Source: Candidatus Nitrososphaera gargensis Ga9.2 (GTDB lineage: Archaea; Thermoproteota; Nitrososphaeria; Nitrososphaerales; Nitrososphaeraceae). From it: a DNA stretch of 64,000 nucleotides. Shown in pieces: positions 34,808 to 43,189 of this stretch (position 1 is its first letter; every line of letters starts with the position of its first letter). A program made the position numbers and the translations under genes. The stretch is from contig NC_018719.1 of NCBI RefSeq assembly GCF_000303155.1, positions 2,170,001 to 2,234,000 of the forward strand, read 5' to 3'. The notes beneath the pieces are model-generated. The model was not told where the DNA came from and did no database searches. It was given only the letters and a program-made list of their open reading frames with translations.

Positions 34808-36181
34808 TTACATTTTAGACTGGACCAGCCTGCAGTACTCGTCAACCTTCGAATCAAGCAACGACTTGTCGGTCGATTCTGCATACATCCTGATAAGGGG
34901 CTCAGTCCCGCTCGGCCTCACCATGACCCAGGTCTCCTCGTCTATCCATATCTTGGCACCGTCCAGCGTCTCGACCTTTTTCGGGCTCCCATGGTCTTTG
35001 CAGGCTTGGATAACCTTGTCGACCACCTCCCTTGAAGGGCACGCAAATTTGCTCTTGTACTGGAACGTCTGTGGCAGCTGCGCAATGTGCTGCGAAAACG
35101 ACATATCGACGGCAGACGCGGCAAGCATGTCAAGCGCAAGCGCGGTGGCCATCACCCCGTCCCTCACTTCGTTGAGTGCGCCGTACATAAAGCCGCCGTT
35201 TTCTTCAAGCCCGAGCGGAGATCTGCGCCTCACCATCTCCCTTGATACTTCGACGCTTCCAACCTTTGTGTAGACTACCTTGGAGCCGGCCTGCTCTGCC
35301 ACCTTTTCCAAAATCATTGAAGTGTTTATAGGGCAGACGACTTCAGATCCCTTATGTCGGCCTGCTAGCAGGTGCCTGATAAAGAGCGCGCCGGTCTTGT
35401 CGCCCATGTATATAGCGCCCGTGTCGTCGCAAAAGATGCTCCTGTCGCCGTCGCCGTCGTACGCGACTCCAAAGTCGGCCCTTGCAGACCTAACAGTCTC
35501 TGCAAGCACCCCAAGGTTGTCAGGGGTCGGCTCTGACCCGCGCGCCGGGAACTCGCCGTCGATGTTGCCGTTTATCACGATCACCTTGCAGCCCAGCTTT
35601 TTGGCTACAAGCGGCGCGACGGCGGCCTGCGCGCCATTGCCCGTATCCATTGCCACCGTGAGTTTTTTCTGCCTTATCTTGTCAGCATCGACCAGCAAAA
35701 GCACCGCGTCGATGTACTTGCTTATGACACTGTCGTCAATGGAATCACGGCCAGTGCCGTCTATTTTTGCAAACTTTTTTGAATAGTAAATGTCCTCGAC
35801 TCTCAACTCGTCTTCCCGGGAAATCTCAACTCCGTCAGAAGCGGTAGGCTTGATCCCGTTATACTGGGGTGGGTTATGGGACGCGGTTATCATAATGCCC
35901 CCGCGGTACCCAAGGCGCTTTGCAGCATACTGCAGGCACGGAGTTGGCACCAAGCCGGCGTTGGCTGTGTCAAGTCCGGCAGAGTTGAGAGTTGCCCTGA
36001 CGAGCCTTGACAGGACTGGGCTTGACTTGCGCCCGTCGTGCCCAACTACGATCGGGCCCCTGCCAAAGTAGGTGCCCAGTGCGTAGCATAGGTCGATTAC
36101 CAGATCGTGAGTGAGCTCCTGCCCGTAGACCCCGCGTACGCCGTTTGTCCCAAATAGCCGTTGCCTGGCCGCTGCTTGCAT
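34808..36181 (-). CDS. glmM: Phosphoglucosamine / phosphomannomutase
   Basis: A 457-residue alpha-D-phosphohexomutase. The phosphoserine is S101 in MITASHNPPQYNG, the metal loop is DGDGDRS, the sugar-binding loop is GLEENGGF, and the phosphate site is RPSGTEP. It would interconvert sugar-6-P and sugar-1-P. The presence of GlmS in the window suggests glucosamine-6-P as a substrate, but archaeal enzymes are often broad. Confidence 0.93.
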   Translation of the reverse strand: MQAAARQRLFGTNGVRGVYGQELTHDLVIDLCYALGTYFGRGPIVVGHDGRKSSPVLSRLVRATLNSAGLDTANAGLVPTPCLQYAAKRLGYRGGIMITASHNPPQYNGIKPTASDGVEISREDELRVEDIYYSKKFAKIDGTGRDSIDDSVISKYIDAVLLLVDADKIRQKKLTVAMDTGNGAQAAVAPLVAKKLGCKVIVINGNIDGEFPARGSEPTPDNLGVLAETVRSARADFGVAYDGDGDRSIFCDDTGAIYMGDKTGALFIRHLLAGRHKGSEVVCPINTSMILEKVAEQAGSKVVYTKVGSVEVSREMVRRRSPLGLEENGGFMYGALNEVRDGVMATALALDMLAASAVDMSFSQHIAQLPQTFQYKSKFACPSREVVDKVIQACKDHGSPKKVETLDGAKIWIDEETWVMVRPSGTEPLIRMYAESTDKSLLDSKVDEYCRLVQSKM

Positions 36182-36332
36182 CTAGTTTTCAAATGCCGCT
36201 ATACTATATAATCAATATTAGTTAGTCTGTGTCATAGCCGTCAGCGGGCTGCGACTCACTCCACGTCACGCCGCGAATCGTCAATTTATATTAATAATAG
36301 ATAAATTTGGCTTGCCAGCTCTTGCAGCTTGG

Positions 36333-36479
36333 GCGGGGGTTGCCAAGCCCGGTCAACGGCGCAGGTCTCTTTTTCTTTTACAGCAAAAGAGAAGAAGAGT
36401 GCGAAGCTTAGAATGAGCCGGACTGGTTCCTACAACCCTGTTCCTTAGGGATTCGTGGGTTCAAATCCCACCCCCCGCA
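36333..36479 (+). tRNA. tRNA-Leu with a long intron
   Basis: The acceptor GCGGGGG pairs with CCCCCGC, the D arm (GCC...GGC), the long variable arm (TTCC-TTA-GGGA) and T arm GTGGG-TTCAAAT-CCCAC identify a type II leucine tRNA. Total length is 147 nt, about 60 nt more than normal, all of it in the anticodon arm. The intron boundaries, and hence the anticodon, were not resolved by hand, and more than one intron is possible. The 3' end abuts an integrase gene. Confidence 0.85.
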
Positions 36480-36492
36480 CTTTTACACTAGT

Positions 36493-37844
36493 ATGGTGCG
36501 GTATGAACAAGATCAAATACCTGCCTTAAAGCCTGTTCAGAGCTTTTTTAATGGCAAAAGAATGGACAGCGATTCCATATACAACTATACAACCAAGATA
36601 CTTTCTATCAAGAGGCGGCTAGAGCAGTTTGACGATGATGATAAAACAGGAAATGGTAAAGTTGCATCAGAGTTCCTAGACGCACTTGGCGACCACGGCC
36701 TATCCAAGGGCAGGGTCGTCTATTATGCCGCAAGGCTACCAATTATCATGCAATGGTTTGCGAGCCGCCGAATAATATTAAAAATGCTACTAAAGACGAT
36801 TGCAAAGATTGCGTGAGGAGCATAATATCTGATAAAAAATATGCCGGCAAGACAAACAGGGCTTTTGCAGAGGCGATAAAGAGGCTTGTACATTTTGCCA
36901 AGGCGGGGGAGATAGGGGAAAAGAGGGATGGAAGAGACTATGTCCCCGAAGTATCGTGGATAAGGCCAGAAGTATATGTCAAGAACGGCCGGAAGAGGGA
37001 GATAAGGCCCGGGGACCTACTCACCGGGGAGGAGATCGAAGCTTTGCTGGATGCCATACCAAAGATAAGCAGGTTTCCCGGCAGGGACAGGGCCATGGTG
37101 ATGTGCCTCTATGAAGGGGCGTTCAGGCCCGGCGAGCTTTTGAACATGACTGTTGGCGGAGTACTATTCAAAGACAAGGTCGCCGTGGTAACGACGGTAG
37201 GCAAGACAGGCGAAAAGACGGTGCCTCTGTTGCTGTCGTACAGGCTGCTGCTTGACTGGATAGAGCAGCACCCCTTCAAGGACAACTTGGACGCTCCCTT
37301 GTGGTGGTCATTTGCAACAGGCAAGGGCGTTGGCTACGGGTACCTCCGCAAAGTGGTAAAGAAGGCGGCTTTAGAGGCAGGGATAAAGAAAAAGGTCTGG
37401 AACTATCTGCTGAGGCATACCAAGCTTACAGACGTTGCAAAAAAGCATCCTGACCAGATACTCAAGAGGTTTGGCAACTGGAAGAAAGGAACGGAGATGA
37501 TGGACGTATACATCCACCTCAGCGAATCGGACCTTGAGGAAGCCGTTTTGAAGGAGCATGGCCTGCTTCCAGAAGGCGGGAAAAAGAACGGGCTGGCCCT
37601 CAAGACATGTCCAAGGTGCGGCGAACAGAATGCAGGGGCAAAGAGGTGTACCAAATGCGGCTACATAATCGACGAGAAGCTGGCAATCAAAATAACACAG
37701 AGGGAGCAGAGCACGCTTGAAGGACTGACTAGAACGGTAAAGGAGCACGAACACGTACAGAAAAAGATATTTCGGATGCTGGAAGAGCTGATGATGACCG
37801 GAACAACGACAAAGAAGGCAGTCATCAGCTCTCCTTCTGCCTGA
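36493..37844 (+). pseudogene. Frameshifted tyrosine recombinase at tRNA-Leu
   Basis: Two overlapping frames together encode one integrase with zinc ribbon. The N-terminal SAM-like part runs from MVRYEQDQIPALKPVQSFF to PIIMQW, and a frame change near 36755 leads into EPPNNIKNATKDD and the catalytic part. The latter keeps all key residues: R in AFRPGELL, YLLRHTKLTD, and the tyrosine in MMDVYIHLS. A C-terminal CPRCGEQ...CTKCGY ribbon and coiled coil match the integrase at 10955. The gene begins 14 bp after tRNA-Leu, its probable attachment site. Programmed frameshifting is possible but unproven. Confidence 0.8.
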
Positions 37845-37983
37845 TCTCCTTTATCTTCTCCAGGTCATTTCTCAGCCTCTCAAGAAGAAGCCTGTATTCG
37901 TCCATAGCTTGCTTTAGCTCCAGAAGCTTGCTCTTTCTGACAATGACATACTCGTCCTCCTCTCCCTCCACTTCTTCTTCCAC
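37825..37983 (-). CDS. Small acidic coiled-coil protein
   Basis: A 52-residue protein with a GTG start and an acidic N-terminus (EEEVEGEEDEY). A heptad-like helix rich in Leu, Lys and Glu follows (KLLELKQAMDEYRLLLERLR). It overlaps the integrase 3' end by 20 nt in convergent orientation. It could pair with the coiled coil of the integrase. Confidence 0.45.
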   Translation of the reverse strand: MEEEVEGEEDEYVIVRKSKLLELKQAMDEYRLLLERLRNDLEKIKEIRQKES

Positions 37984-38299
37984 GATGGCAAATATTACAC
38001 ACGGCTAAAAAGCGGTAAAACAGGACGTTGGCAAATCTACATCTGACTTTTTGGCAGGCGTCCATATTTGTCGGATGGATCGTTACATTTGGCGACTGAT
38101 GATGCCTTACTACCTCTATGTCTCGTTATTGTCCATGAAGTCAACAGAGCTCTGTACTAAATGCAGAGAGCTTCGTCGCTCTAATATTGATGGCATAGAG
38201 CGCGCGCACATACATACACCGTTCGATCACAGGGGCTTAAAAATGACGGCGACCGATATCAATTCATTCGGTGCAGAGTTAGTCGGGTTGATTCGAATT
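37984..38299. other. 316-bp stretch without a firm gene
   Basis: An open plus-strand frame from about 38075 encodes CTKCREL and a basic segment but runs on opposite to the zinc-finger gene, so its reality is doubtful. A GGGCTTAAAAATG sequence near 38233 looks like a TATA box or start. Nothing else is recognised. Confidence 0.3.
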
Positions 38300-38752
38300 C
38301 TATTTCATCTTTTCAGCGTGCCAGGTCACTTCGTGCTCATGCCTTTCCTTTTCAGAATTGTAGGACAGCATGCAGTACCGGCACTTCAGAAGGGGTTTGG
38401 GCTTTTCTCTTTTTGCTCCCCGCCCATTGGGTTTCTTGACTGCAGAAACATCATTATCCACGTCGGGCAGGTCAAATGCAGCAGGGCGTAGTGGCCTCCT
38501 TCCACCACGCCCGTCGTCGTCCAACAGCCTGACACTTCCATTTTTTACACCCATCCAGTGTTCCAGCAAGAAGTTCCAGTCATAGTCCATGTCGCTGAAA
38601 TAACCCGCTTCTTCAACCAGCTTGGTATATTTTACAGAAGGGTTCGAGACTGCTCTAAAGTCGTAATCACTTGAAAGGCGGACGGCAAACTCTTTTCCCT
38701 GCATATCGGACCAGAATTGTATCTTGCGTATGTTGGGGCCGGAAGAGAACAC
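38300..38752 (-). CDS. C2H2 zinc-finger protein with orphan N-terminal domain
   Basis: A 150-residue protein. The C-terminus has one C2H2 finger (CRYCMLSYNSEKERHEHE followed by VTWH). The first ~90 residues form an unknown domain (IRKIQFWSDMQGKEFAVRL...YDWNFLLEHWMG), and a disordered basic linker lies between. It may be a DNA-binding regulator of the element at tRNA-Leu. Confidence 0.7.
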   Translation of the reverse strand: MFSSGPNIRKIQFWSDMQGKEFAVRLSSDYDFRAVSNPSVKYTKLVEEAGYFSDMDYDWNFLLEHWMGVKNGSVRLLDDDGRGGRRPLRPAAFDLPDVDNDVSAVKKPNGRGAKREKPKPLLKCRYCMLSYNSEKERHEHEVTWHAEKMK

Positions 38753-38851
38753 GCTCAGTTCACGCCTTCACAGTCTCCCATTTATAGAGATTGTTTCTAG
38801 TACTTGCCATATTTGGGTCTTCATAACATAGCTGCATAACTGGCATGATTA

Positions 38852-39010
38852 TTACCTGGAGCCATAACACGCTTCACGATGTCCTCTCAGCAAGAACTTC
38901 AAAATGCCTTCCCTTTCAGCTTCGCAGTTTGTACGGGTTTTCTCCATCTCCTTCTCCAATGCAGAGCAGAGGCGGCGTGGCTGTGAAACAGTTCCTTCAG
39001 CGTCCGTCAT
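38852..39010 (-). CDS. Small helical protein coupled to an RHH gene
   Basis: A 52-residue protein (begins MTDAEGTVSQPRRLCSALEK). Its ATG overlaps the stop of the ribbon-helix-helix gene as ATGA. It is charged and helical with three cysteines. The position downstream of a small DNA-binding protein is like a toxin in a type II module, but there is no sequence match to a known toxin. Confidence 0.45.
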   Translation of the reverse strand: MTDAEGTVSQPRRLCSALEKEMEKTRTNCEAEREGILKFLLRGHREACYGSR

Positions 39011-39186
39011 CCTTCGTCAAACCTCCTCTTGTTTTCCCCGTCCCTGCTTTTTCGTGCAACCGACTTTCGATATTCCTGTATGGCCAGCCTCACAGCATGG
39101 CTCAGCGAAGCGGCCCTGCCGGAATCTTTCATCTGTTTGAGGAATTGATAGTTATCGTCGTTTACTGTGAGATTGATTCTGGGCAT
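39007..39186 (-). CDS. Ribbon-helix-helix (CopG/Arc-like) regulator
   Basis: A 59-residue protein. PRINLTVNDDNYQFLKQMKD gives the N-terminal DNA-reading strand and first helix, and SLSHAVRLAIQEYRKS the second helix. The tail is basic. The start is the internal ATG; the long hydrophobic upstream frame is the promoter read as protein. It is divergent from a second RHH gene across a promoter with repeated TACACAA boxes. Confidence 0.75.
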   Translation of the reverse strand: MPRINLTVNDDNYQFLKQMKDSGRAASLSHAVRLAIQEYRKSVARKSRDGENKRRFDEG

Positions 39187-39194
39187 ATGTGCTA

Positions 39195-39279
39195 TACACA
39201 ATCCTACACAATAGCTGTATAATATAAAGATTGTGTAGAACAATGCCTTTATGATACATTCATACACAAACATACACAA
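39195..39279. promoter_or_regulatory. TACACAA box array between divergent RHH genes
   Basis: TACACAA occurs at 39195, 39205, 39263 and 39273, with one inverted copy (TTGTGTA) at 39231. Each direct pair is spaced exactly 10 bp, one helical turn. RHH dimers usually bind such tandem short boxes cooperatively. Each cluster lies next to one of the two start codons, consistent with autoregulation of both genes. Confidence 0.7.
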
Positions 39280-39283
39280 ACAA

Positions 39284-39442
39284 ATGAAAAGATTGCAGAT
39301 AACGCTGGAAGACGATCTGTACCAATGGGTCACAAAAGAGATCGAAAGATTGAGGTTTGGAAGCTACTCGCATACGATAAATTTTGCACTGAAACAATTG
39401 AAGGAAGCAGAAACGACATCCAAGGATGGCAACAGAAAATAG
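39284..39442 (+). CDS. Ribbon-helix-helix regulator, divergent partner
   Basis: A 52-residue protein with KRLQITLEDDLYQWVTKEIE and then SYSHTINFALKQLKEAE, the strand-helix-helix pattern of Arc/CopG proteins. The ATG right after the TACACAA cluster is chosen. A small open frame overlaps its 3' end. It may compete or cooperate with the divergent RHH protein at the shared operators. Confidence 0.7.
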   Translation: MKRLQITLEDDLYQWVTKEIERLRFGSYSHTINFALKQLKEAETTSKDGNRK

Positions 39443-39557
39443 AATTCCAGATTTTTCACCATCGGTACACTTGGAGAATGCACGCTCACTAGCAAGAACG
39501 AGGAAAGGAGAGGCACGACTGCCGCGCCGGCTCTGCTCCAAGACTGTCTGTCCTTGA
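39426..39557 (+). CDS. Possible small basic protein overlapping RHH gene
   Basis: A 43-residue protein (begins MATENRIPDFSPSVHLENAR), basic with two cysteines near the end. It overlaps the RHH gene by 17 nt in another frame. The arrangement mirrors the opposite side, where a small gene also overlaps the RHH stop. Coding status is uncertain. Confidence 0.3.
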   Translation: MATENRIPDFSPSVHLENARSLARTRKGEARLPRRLCSKTVCP

Positions 39558-39697
39558 TGAAGCGCACCAAAAGAAAAAAGTGGTGATGCCTGGCGCCGGT
39601 CAGTCTACGCAGACTTGGTCAGCACGGCATAACTGCCGGATTTATCTCCACCTTGCCATGTTCTACATACACCACAAAAGGAGTGATAGATTATCAT

Positions 39698-39898
39698 ATG
39701 GCAAGACTAGTGAGAAAAGAAGACAAAGGACCGATGGCTGTCAAGGTAGGAAGCGAGACAAAATGGATCTGCATGTGCGGGCTTTCTGCAAACCAGCCGT
39801 TCTGCGATGGTTCGCACAAAAAGACACTGGACGAGCAGGAAGGCAAGGTATACATCTACAACAAGGACGGTACAAGGACAGAGGCCAAGATGACCTAG
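39698..39898 (+). CDS. CDGSH iron-sulfur domain protein
   Basis: A 66-residue protein with the [2Fe-2S] motif CMCGLSANQPFCDGSH, three Cys and one His ligands as in mitoNEET-type proteins. GGAGTGATAG before the ATG and the absence of family features upstream decide the start. It probably acts in electron transfer or Fe-S cluster delivery in the cytoplasm. Confidence 0.92.
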   Translation: MARLVRKEDKGPMAVKVGSETKWICMCGLSANQPFCDGSHKKTLDEQEGKVYIYNKDGTRTEAKMT

Positions 39899-39950
39899 TA
39901 GTATAGATTGGTAGTGGCTGTTCTAAAATACCATATTATTTTCTATCTAT

Positions 39951-40078
39951 AGAGGGCTGGAATAATTGGCTTTAAAAGCTCTTTTCGACGTCTCTGTCCT
40001 GTCAGTACTATACTGAGCACCGTTCCAGATCACCTACGTTGACATTTGCCGTAACAATGGAGTTATTCACAGCCCTCT
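39951..40078. mobile_element. 128-bp MITE-like element with target duplication
   Basis: Inverted ends AGAGGGCTG-GAATAA and, from the other side, AGAGGGCTGTGAATAA enclose a 128-bp non-coding sequence. The hexamer ATCTAT sits immediately outside both ends (39945-39950 and 40079-40084), a textbook target-site duplication. The element encodes nothing and would need a transposase in trans. Its ends do not match those of the ISH3-like element in this window. Confidence 0.75.
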
Positions 40079-40104
40079 ATCTATATTGAAAAAAAGCACA
40101 CTCT

Positions 40105-40647
40105 CTAGCTCTTTTTCAGATATGTAGAGATGTATGCAAGGCCACCTGCCAACACCCCTATGCTGAGCAAGCCCGCAGAAGTTGCGATTGGAACGATAAA
40201 CTGATCCATGATGGCAGGGTTGGGCCGTAGTTCTTCTCCGCCTGCAACAACATCGAGCATCCCCGAACCTGCAAGGCCGGCAAATATCATGCCAATTGTT
40301 GCCGCAGCTCCGCCAGCATTCATCCCAATAAGATGTACCCATGCCAGAACAGACCTAAAGCCATGTATGCCCTTTCCCAGGTTCGCTTCAAGATGATTGT
40401 AAAAAACCGCAGTTACTGCTATCGCTATAACTAGAATCAGGTACAAGATGTATCCTAAAAAGAACCACTTGGCAGGTCCTTCAAAGGAGAGAGACAGAAA
40501 CTGGATAATGTTGATGTTAGAAACGAGCATCTGGGCGACTACTATGGATATGGTCAGTCCCATTACAACTGCGCCCTGAACTATGGCAGCTATTATGAAT
40601 CTGCTGGACCATACGCCGGTCTTCTTGACAGTTTCGCGGGCTGTCAT
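40105..40647 (-). CDS. Polytopic membrane protein, third gene of membrane operon
   Basis: A 180-residue protein with about five transmembrane helices (for example FIIAAIVQGAVVMGLTISIV and FLGYILYLILVIAIAVTAVF). Two histidines occur near helices, in NHLEAN and AWVHLIG. The ATG overlaps the previous stop as ATGA, deciding this start over one 30 nt upstream. It resembles cofactor-binding or structural subunits of respiratory-type complexes, but no known family is recognised. Confidence 0.7.
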   Translation of the reverse strand: MTARETVKKTGVWSSRFIIAAIVQGAVVMGLTISIVVAQMLVSNINIIQFLSLSFEGPAKWFFLGYILYLILVIAIAVTAVFYNHLEANLGKGIHGFRSVLAWVHLIGMNAGGAAATIGMIFAGLAGSGMLDVVAGGEELRPNPAIMDQFIVPIATSAGLLSIGVLAGGLAYISTYLKKS

Positions 40648-40808
40648 ACAGGCATCTCTACCTTCAGCTTTTGCCACTTGCTGTCAACTGCAGAGACGAC
40701 CTGTCTACCTTCATGCCGCCTCCTTGCACCGTTGATAGCCACCAAGGTTAACAATCCAAGCAGAATTGTAGACCCGAGAACGACGGAGACAGTGTCTACG
40801 ATGTTCAT
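40644..40808 (-). CDS. Single-helix small membrane protein, second gene of membrane operon
   Basis: A 54-residue protein with one transmembrane helix (VSVVLGSTILLGLLTLVAIN) and a basic cytoplasmic tail. GAGGTGA lies 12 nt before the ATG and overlaps the upstream gene's end. It overlaps the next gene by 4 nt. Confidence 0.65.
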   Translation of the reverse strand: MNIVDTVSVVLGSTILLGLLTLVAINGARRRHEGRQVVSAVDSKWQKLKVEMPV

Positions 40809-40818
40809 CGCGGAATAT

Positions 40819-40965
40819 TCACCTCTCACCTTTCACCTCTCCGACCAGCTCTCCGTGGCCGTGCATCTTCTTCTTTTGCGCAAGCCTCAAAGCTACTTCC
40901 ATGGCTACAAGTGTCGGTACGAAACCAAGTGCTATCCAAACAACAGATTCGAAAGCGTTGTTCAT
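40819..40965 (-). CDS. Single-helix small membrane protein, first gene of membrane operon
   Basis: A 48-residue protein. One helix (VVWIALGFVPTLVAMEVALR) precedes a Lys/His-rich tail (KKKMHGHGE). Tight spacing with the next two genes defines a three-gene unit of membrane proteins. Too short for a family call. Confidence 0.55.
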   Translation of the reverse strand: MNNAFESVVWIALGFVPTLVAMEVALRLAQKKKMHGHGELVGEVKGER

Positions 40966-41505
40966 CATGGAAGTAAAGTTGCAAAAATTAATGATTAATT
41001 GTTCTGTATTTTGCTTTTTACTGCTCAGAACTGTTTTAGAGTAGTCATAAGCGATTAGTGTTGTAGCAAAGAGCTAATAACAAACAATTTGAAACCGTGC
41101 AGGAAATGTCAAAACAACTAAACTTGACATTATTTCTTCTTCGTCATCATCCATCTATCTATTCTTGATAGAAGGCGATATTGTATGTGTTCTACATAGG
41201 ATATGTTTTTGTCCCGGTCTATTCAGTGTTGTATTACATGCCTCGTTCACAGGTTGACTGGAAACCTCGACAGCAGAGCAAGAATCAAAGATGACGCTAT
41301 GGGGCCACACCATCAACCTGCCTGTTTGCGATCAGAACATGTAACTCGACACATGGCTGCTTCTCCTCTTTTGCCCTAACTGCGTGCCGCCTTTTCTTTC
41401 TTGTGTCCGTCTAATATCCCTCTTTTTTCTCTATCAGAGAATGATGAACAAGCCGTTATCCCGAAAAAAATAAACCCCTACAGGCGATACTTTGCCGACC
41501 GAACT
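40966..41505. other. 540-bp gene-free stretch
   Basis: No coding frame with family features is seen. A perfect 8-bp inverted repeat AATGTCAA/TTGACATT (41105-41131, 11-nt spacer) could be an operator or a hairpin. The left part is AT-rich and includes the promoter of the membrane operon. Confidence 0.35.
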
Positions 41506-42131
41506 ATGGTTCCAGATAGCTTTGGAAACAGCATGACGTCGGACAGAAGAAAGAAAAAGTTGGTGACGGTCGTCGGCGTGGCTGCAGCTGCAGCGCTATT
41601 GCTGGGCTTTGTTTTTGCCACGACAGCCACTGCCAACACAAACAACATAGCAGCATATGCGACGACGACAGCAGAAACAACAAGTACAGGAAAATTGACC
41701 AAGGCTGATGCAGCTAGAATAGTCCCACCAATAGAAGATCCGCCCTTCTTGGTGCCGTTCTCCCAGGCTGCTGCAACCGTTGAAAAAGAGTTCCCGATAG
41801 CAAAATTGCAAGCGGTGAGAGGCAGTACATTGTAATCAGGGATAAGAGTCATCCATCAGGGAGTCCTTGGCATAAAGAAGCAGGTGTAGATAACAGTACG
41901 GAACAGGATCAGGTAACACCTGCCTACATATTCCAGCTGACCAAGACCGACGACAAGGCCCTATACCAGATGACGGTGGTGGTGAACGGGACTTCCGGAG
42001 AGATAATTCCGCCACAAGCATTCCTCAATAATGATGGGATATGTGGTCCACATGAGCATCCGCCGGGTATGGGAACGCATTGGCATGTCTGTTCATTAGA
42101 TAATGTATGGAGATGGGATCCTCCTCAATGA
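41506..42131 (+). pseudogene. Frameshifted anchored protein with His/Cys-rich C-terminus
   Basis: The first frame encodes a basic start, one transmembrane helix (VVGVAAAAALLLGFVFAT) and an Ala/Thr-rich linker and ends soon after KEFPIAKLQAV. The next frame continues with ERQYIVIRDKSHPSG and runs to CGPHEHPPGMGTHWHVC and WRWDPPQ. One base shift near 41815 restores a single protein of about 208 residues. The C-terminal His, Cys and Met cluster looks like a metal (perhaps copper) site. It may be a recent pseudogene or a sequencing error. Confidence 0.6.
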
Positions 42132-42304
42132 ACTAGTCACAGCCAACAACCCTATACCCATCCATTTTTTACTTGATAATGACGGTAACAGAACTTAGAA
42201 TTCCGGATAACCCGGCATTTTCCACATCTACACATCCATATCCTTTTAACCCTCATTTTTGAAACCGGGGCTGCCCTTCGGGCAAGAGGTGAAAACCAAC
42301 AGGG

Positions 42305-42550
42305 ATGTTTTCATCGCCATCACCATCTCCTGAAAATACGACAGGGACAGATCAGGCGGCAGCAGCACCAACAGTAACAACAACAGCAGCGGCCCAGCAA
42401 CAGGCCCAGGCGGCAGGAGGACAGGCGACAACGCCAAAAGAAGCAACACGGACATCGCCATCGTCAACACCACCAGCACAACCACAAGAACAGCAGAAGA
42501 AGCCGCAACAGGAGAAAAAGAAGAAACGGCCGGCAAGCAAGAAGAAGTAG
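42305..42550 (+). CDS. Low-complexity disordered protein with Lys-rich tail
   Basis: An 81-residue protein made mostly of Ala, Thr, Gln, Pro and Ser with a strongly basic end (KKKKRPASKKK). A GAGGTG and a small TGCC-CTTCG-GGCA hairpin (42269-42281) lie upstream. The opposite strand is also open, a side effect of composition; the plus strand is preferred for the ribosome site. Possibly a nucleic-acid-associated protein. Confidence 0.45.
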   Translation: MFSSPSPSPENTTGTDQAAAAPTVTTTAAAQQQAQAAGGQATTPKEATRTSPSSTPPAQPQEQQKKPQQEKKKKRPASKKK

Positions 42551-42681
42551 AAAGAGTGATTATTGTGGCCTAGCCTTCATACAGGCCAGTCACTCGACTA
42601 TTTTTTCTCTTCTTTCTCTGACTCATAATACACCAAGCCAAGCTTTATCAAATAGCCATGATAGATAGTATTGAACGCTAG

Positions 42682-42909
42682 CTAGTGCTGCAGCACTCGC
42701 AATAACATGTCTCCAGACAATATGACAACCAAGAATCCTGTAAGCATGAATACCAAGAACGGCAGATTTTGGGACAGCCACATCCGACCGCCTGCAGAAG
42801 ACCCTGCACAGCAGTATCCTTTGCTGTCACTATCATCTTCATCACCATAGTTTAAGCGGAAAGAAAACTTCTTCTTTTTCCCTTCGCCTGCCGAGCACTC
42901 GATCACCAA
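42682..42909 (-). CDS. Tail-anchored small membrane protein
   Basis: A 75-residue protein. A charged, Cys-containing soluble N-terminal part (DDSDSKGYCCAGSS) is followed by one C-terminal transmembrane helix (FLVFMLTGFLVVILSGDMLL). Function unknown. The following ~280 bp up to 43189 hold no gene that can be supported. Confidence 0.5.
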   Translation of the reverse strand: MVIECSAGEGKKKKFSFRLNYGDEDDSDSKGYCCAGSSAGGRMWLSQNLPFLVFMLTGFLVVILSGDMLLRVLQH

Positions 42910-43189
42910 ATGATGACGTATTGGTCTGTTTGGTTTACAATGCGGCTATAGCTGTTGTTTTTAAACTTCCCATGTATTTCATTTACCGTCTTTCGCCTCT
43001 TTGTCTCGTCAATGAAGAATGCTAGCGCGTATAAAATCAGCCTGCTCACCTGCTGTGCATTGAATATAGTACTCTTGAGCGTATCATTCTTTGCAGTCTG
43101 TTGTTTATTGTAGGAAGTGTTAGACCCAGCTCTTCAGATATCCTCTTTGAAGGTTTCAAAGCACCGTATCTTATTGATTTTATTATGTG

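Noticed and set aside
42246-42536. Leu/Val-rich minus-strand frame opposite the low-complexity gene
   Set aside because: It is a mirror of Gln/Ala/Pro codon repeats; no ribosome site, and the plus frame has one.
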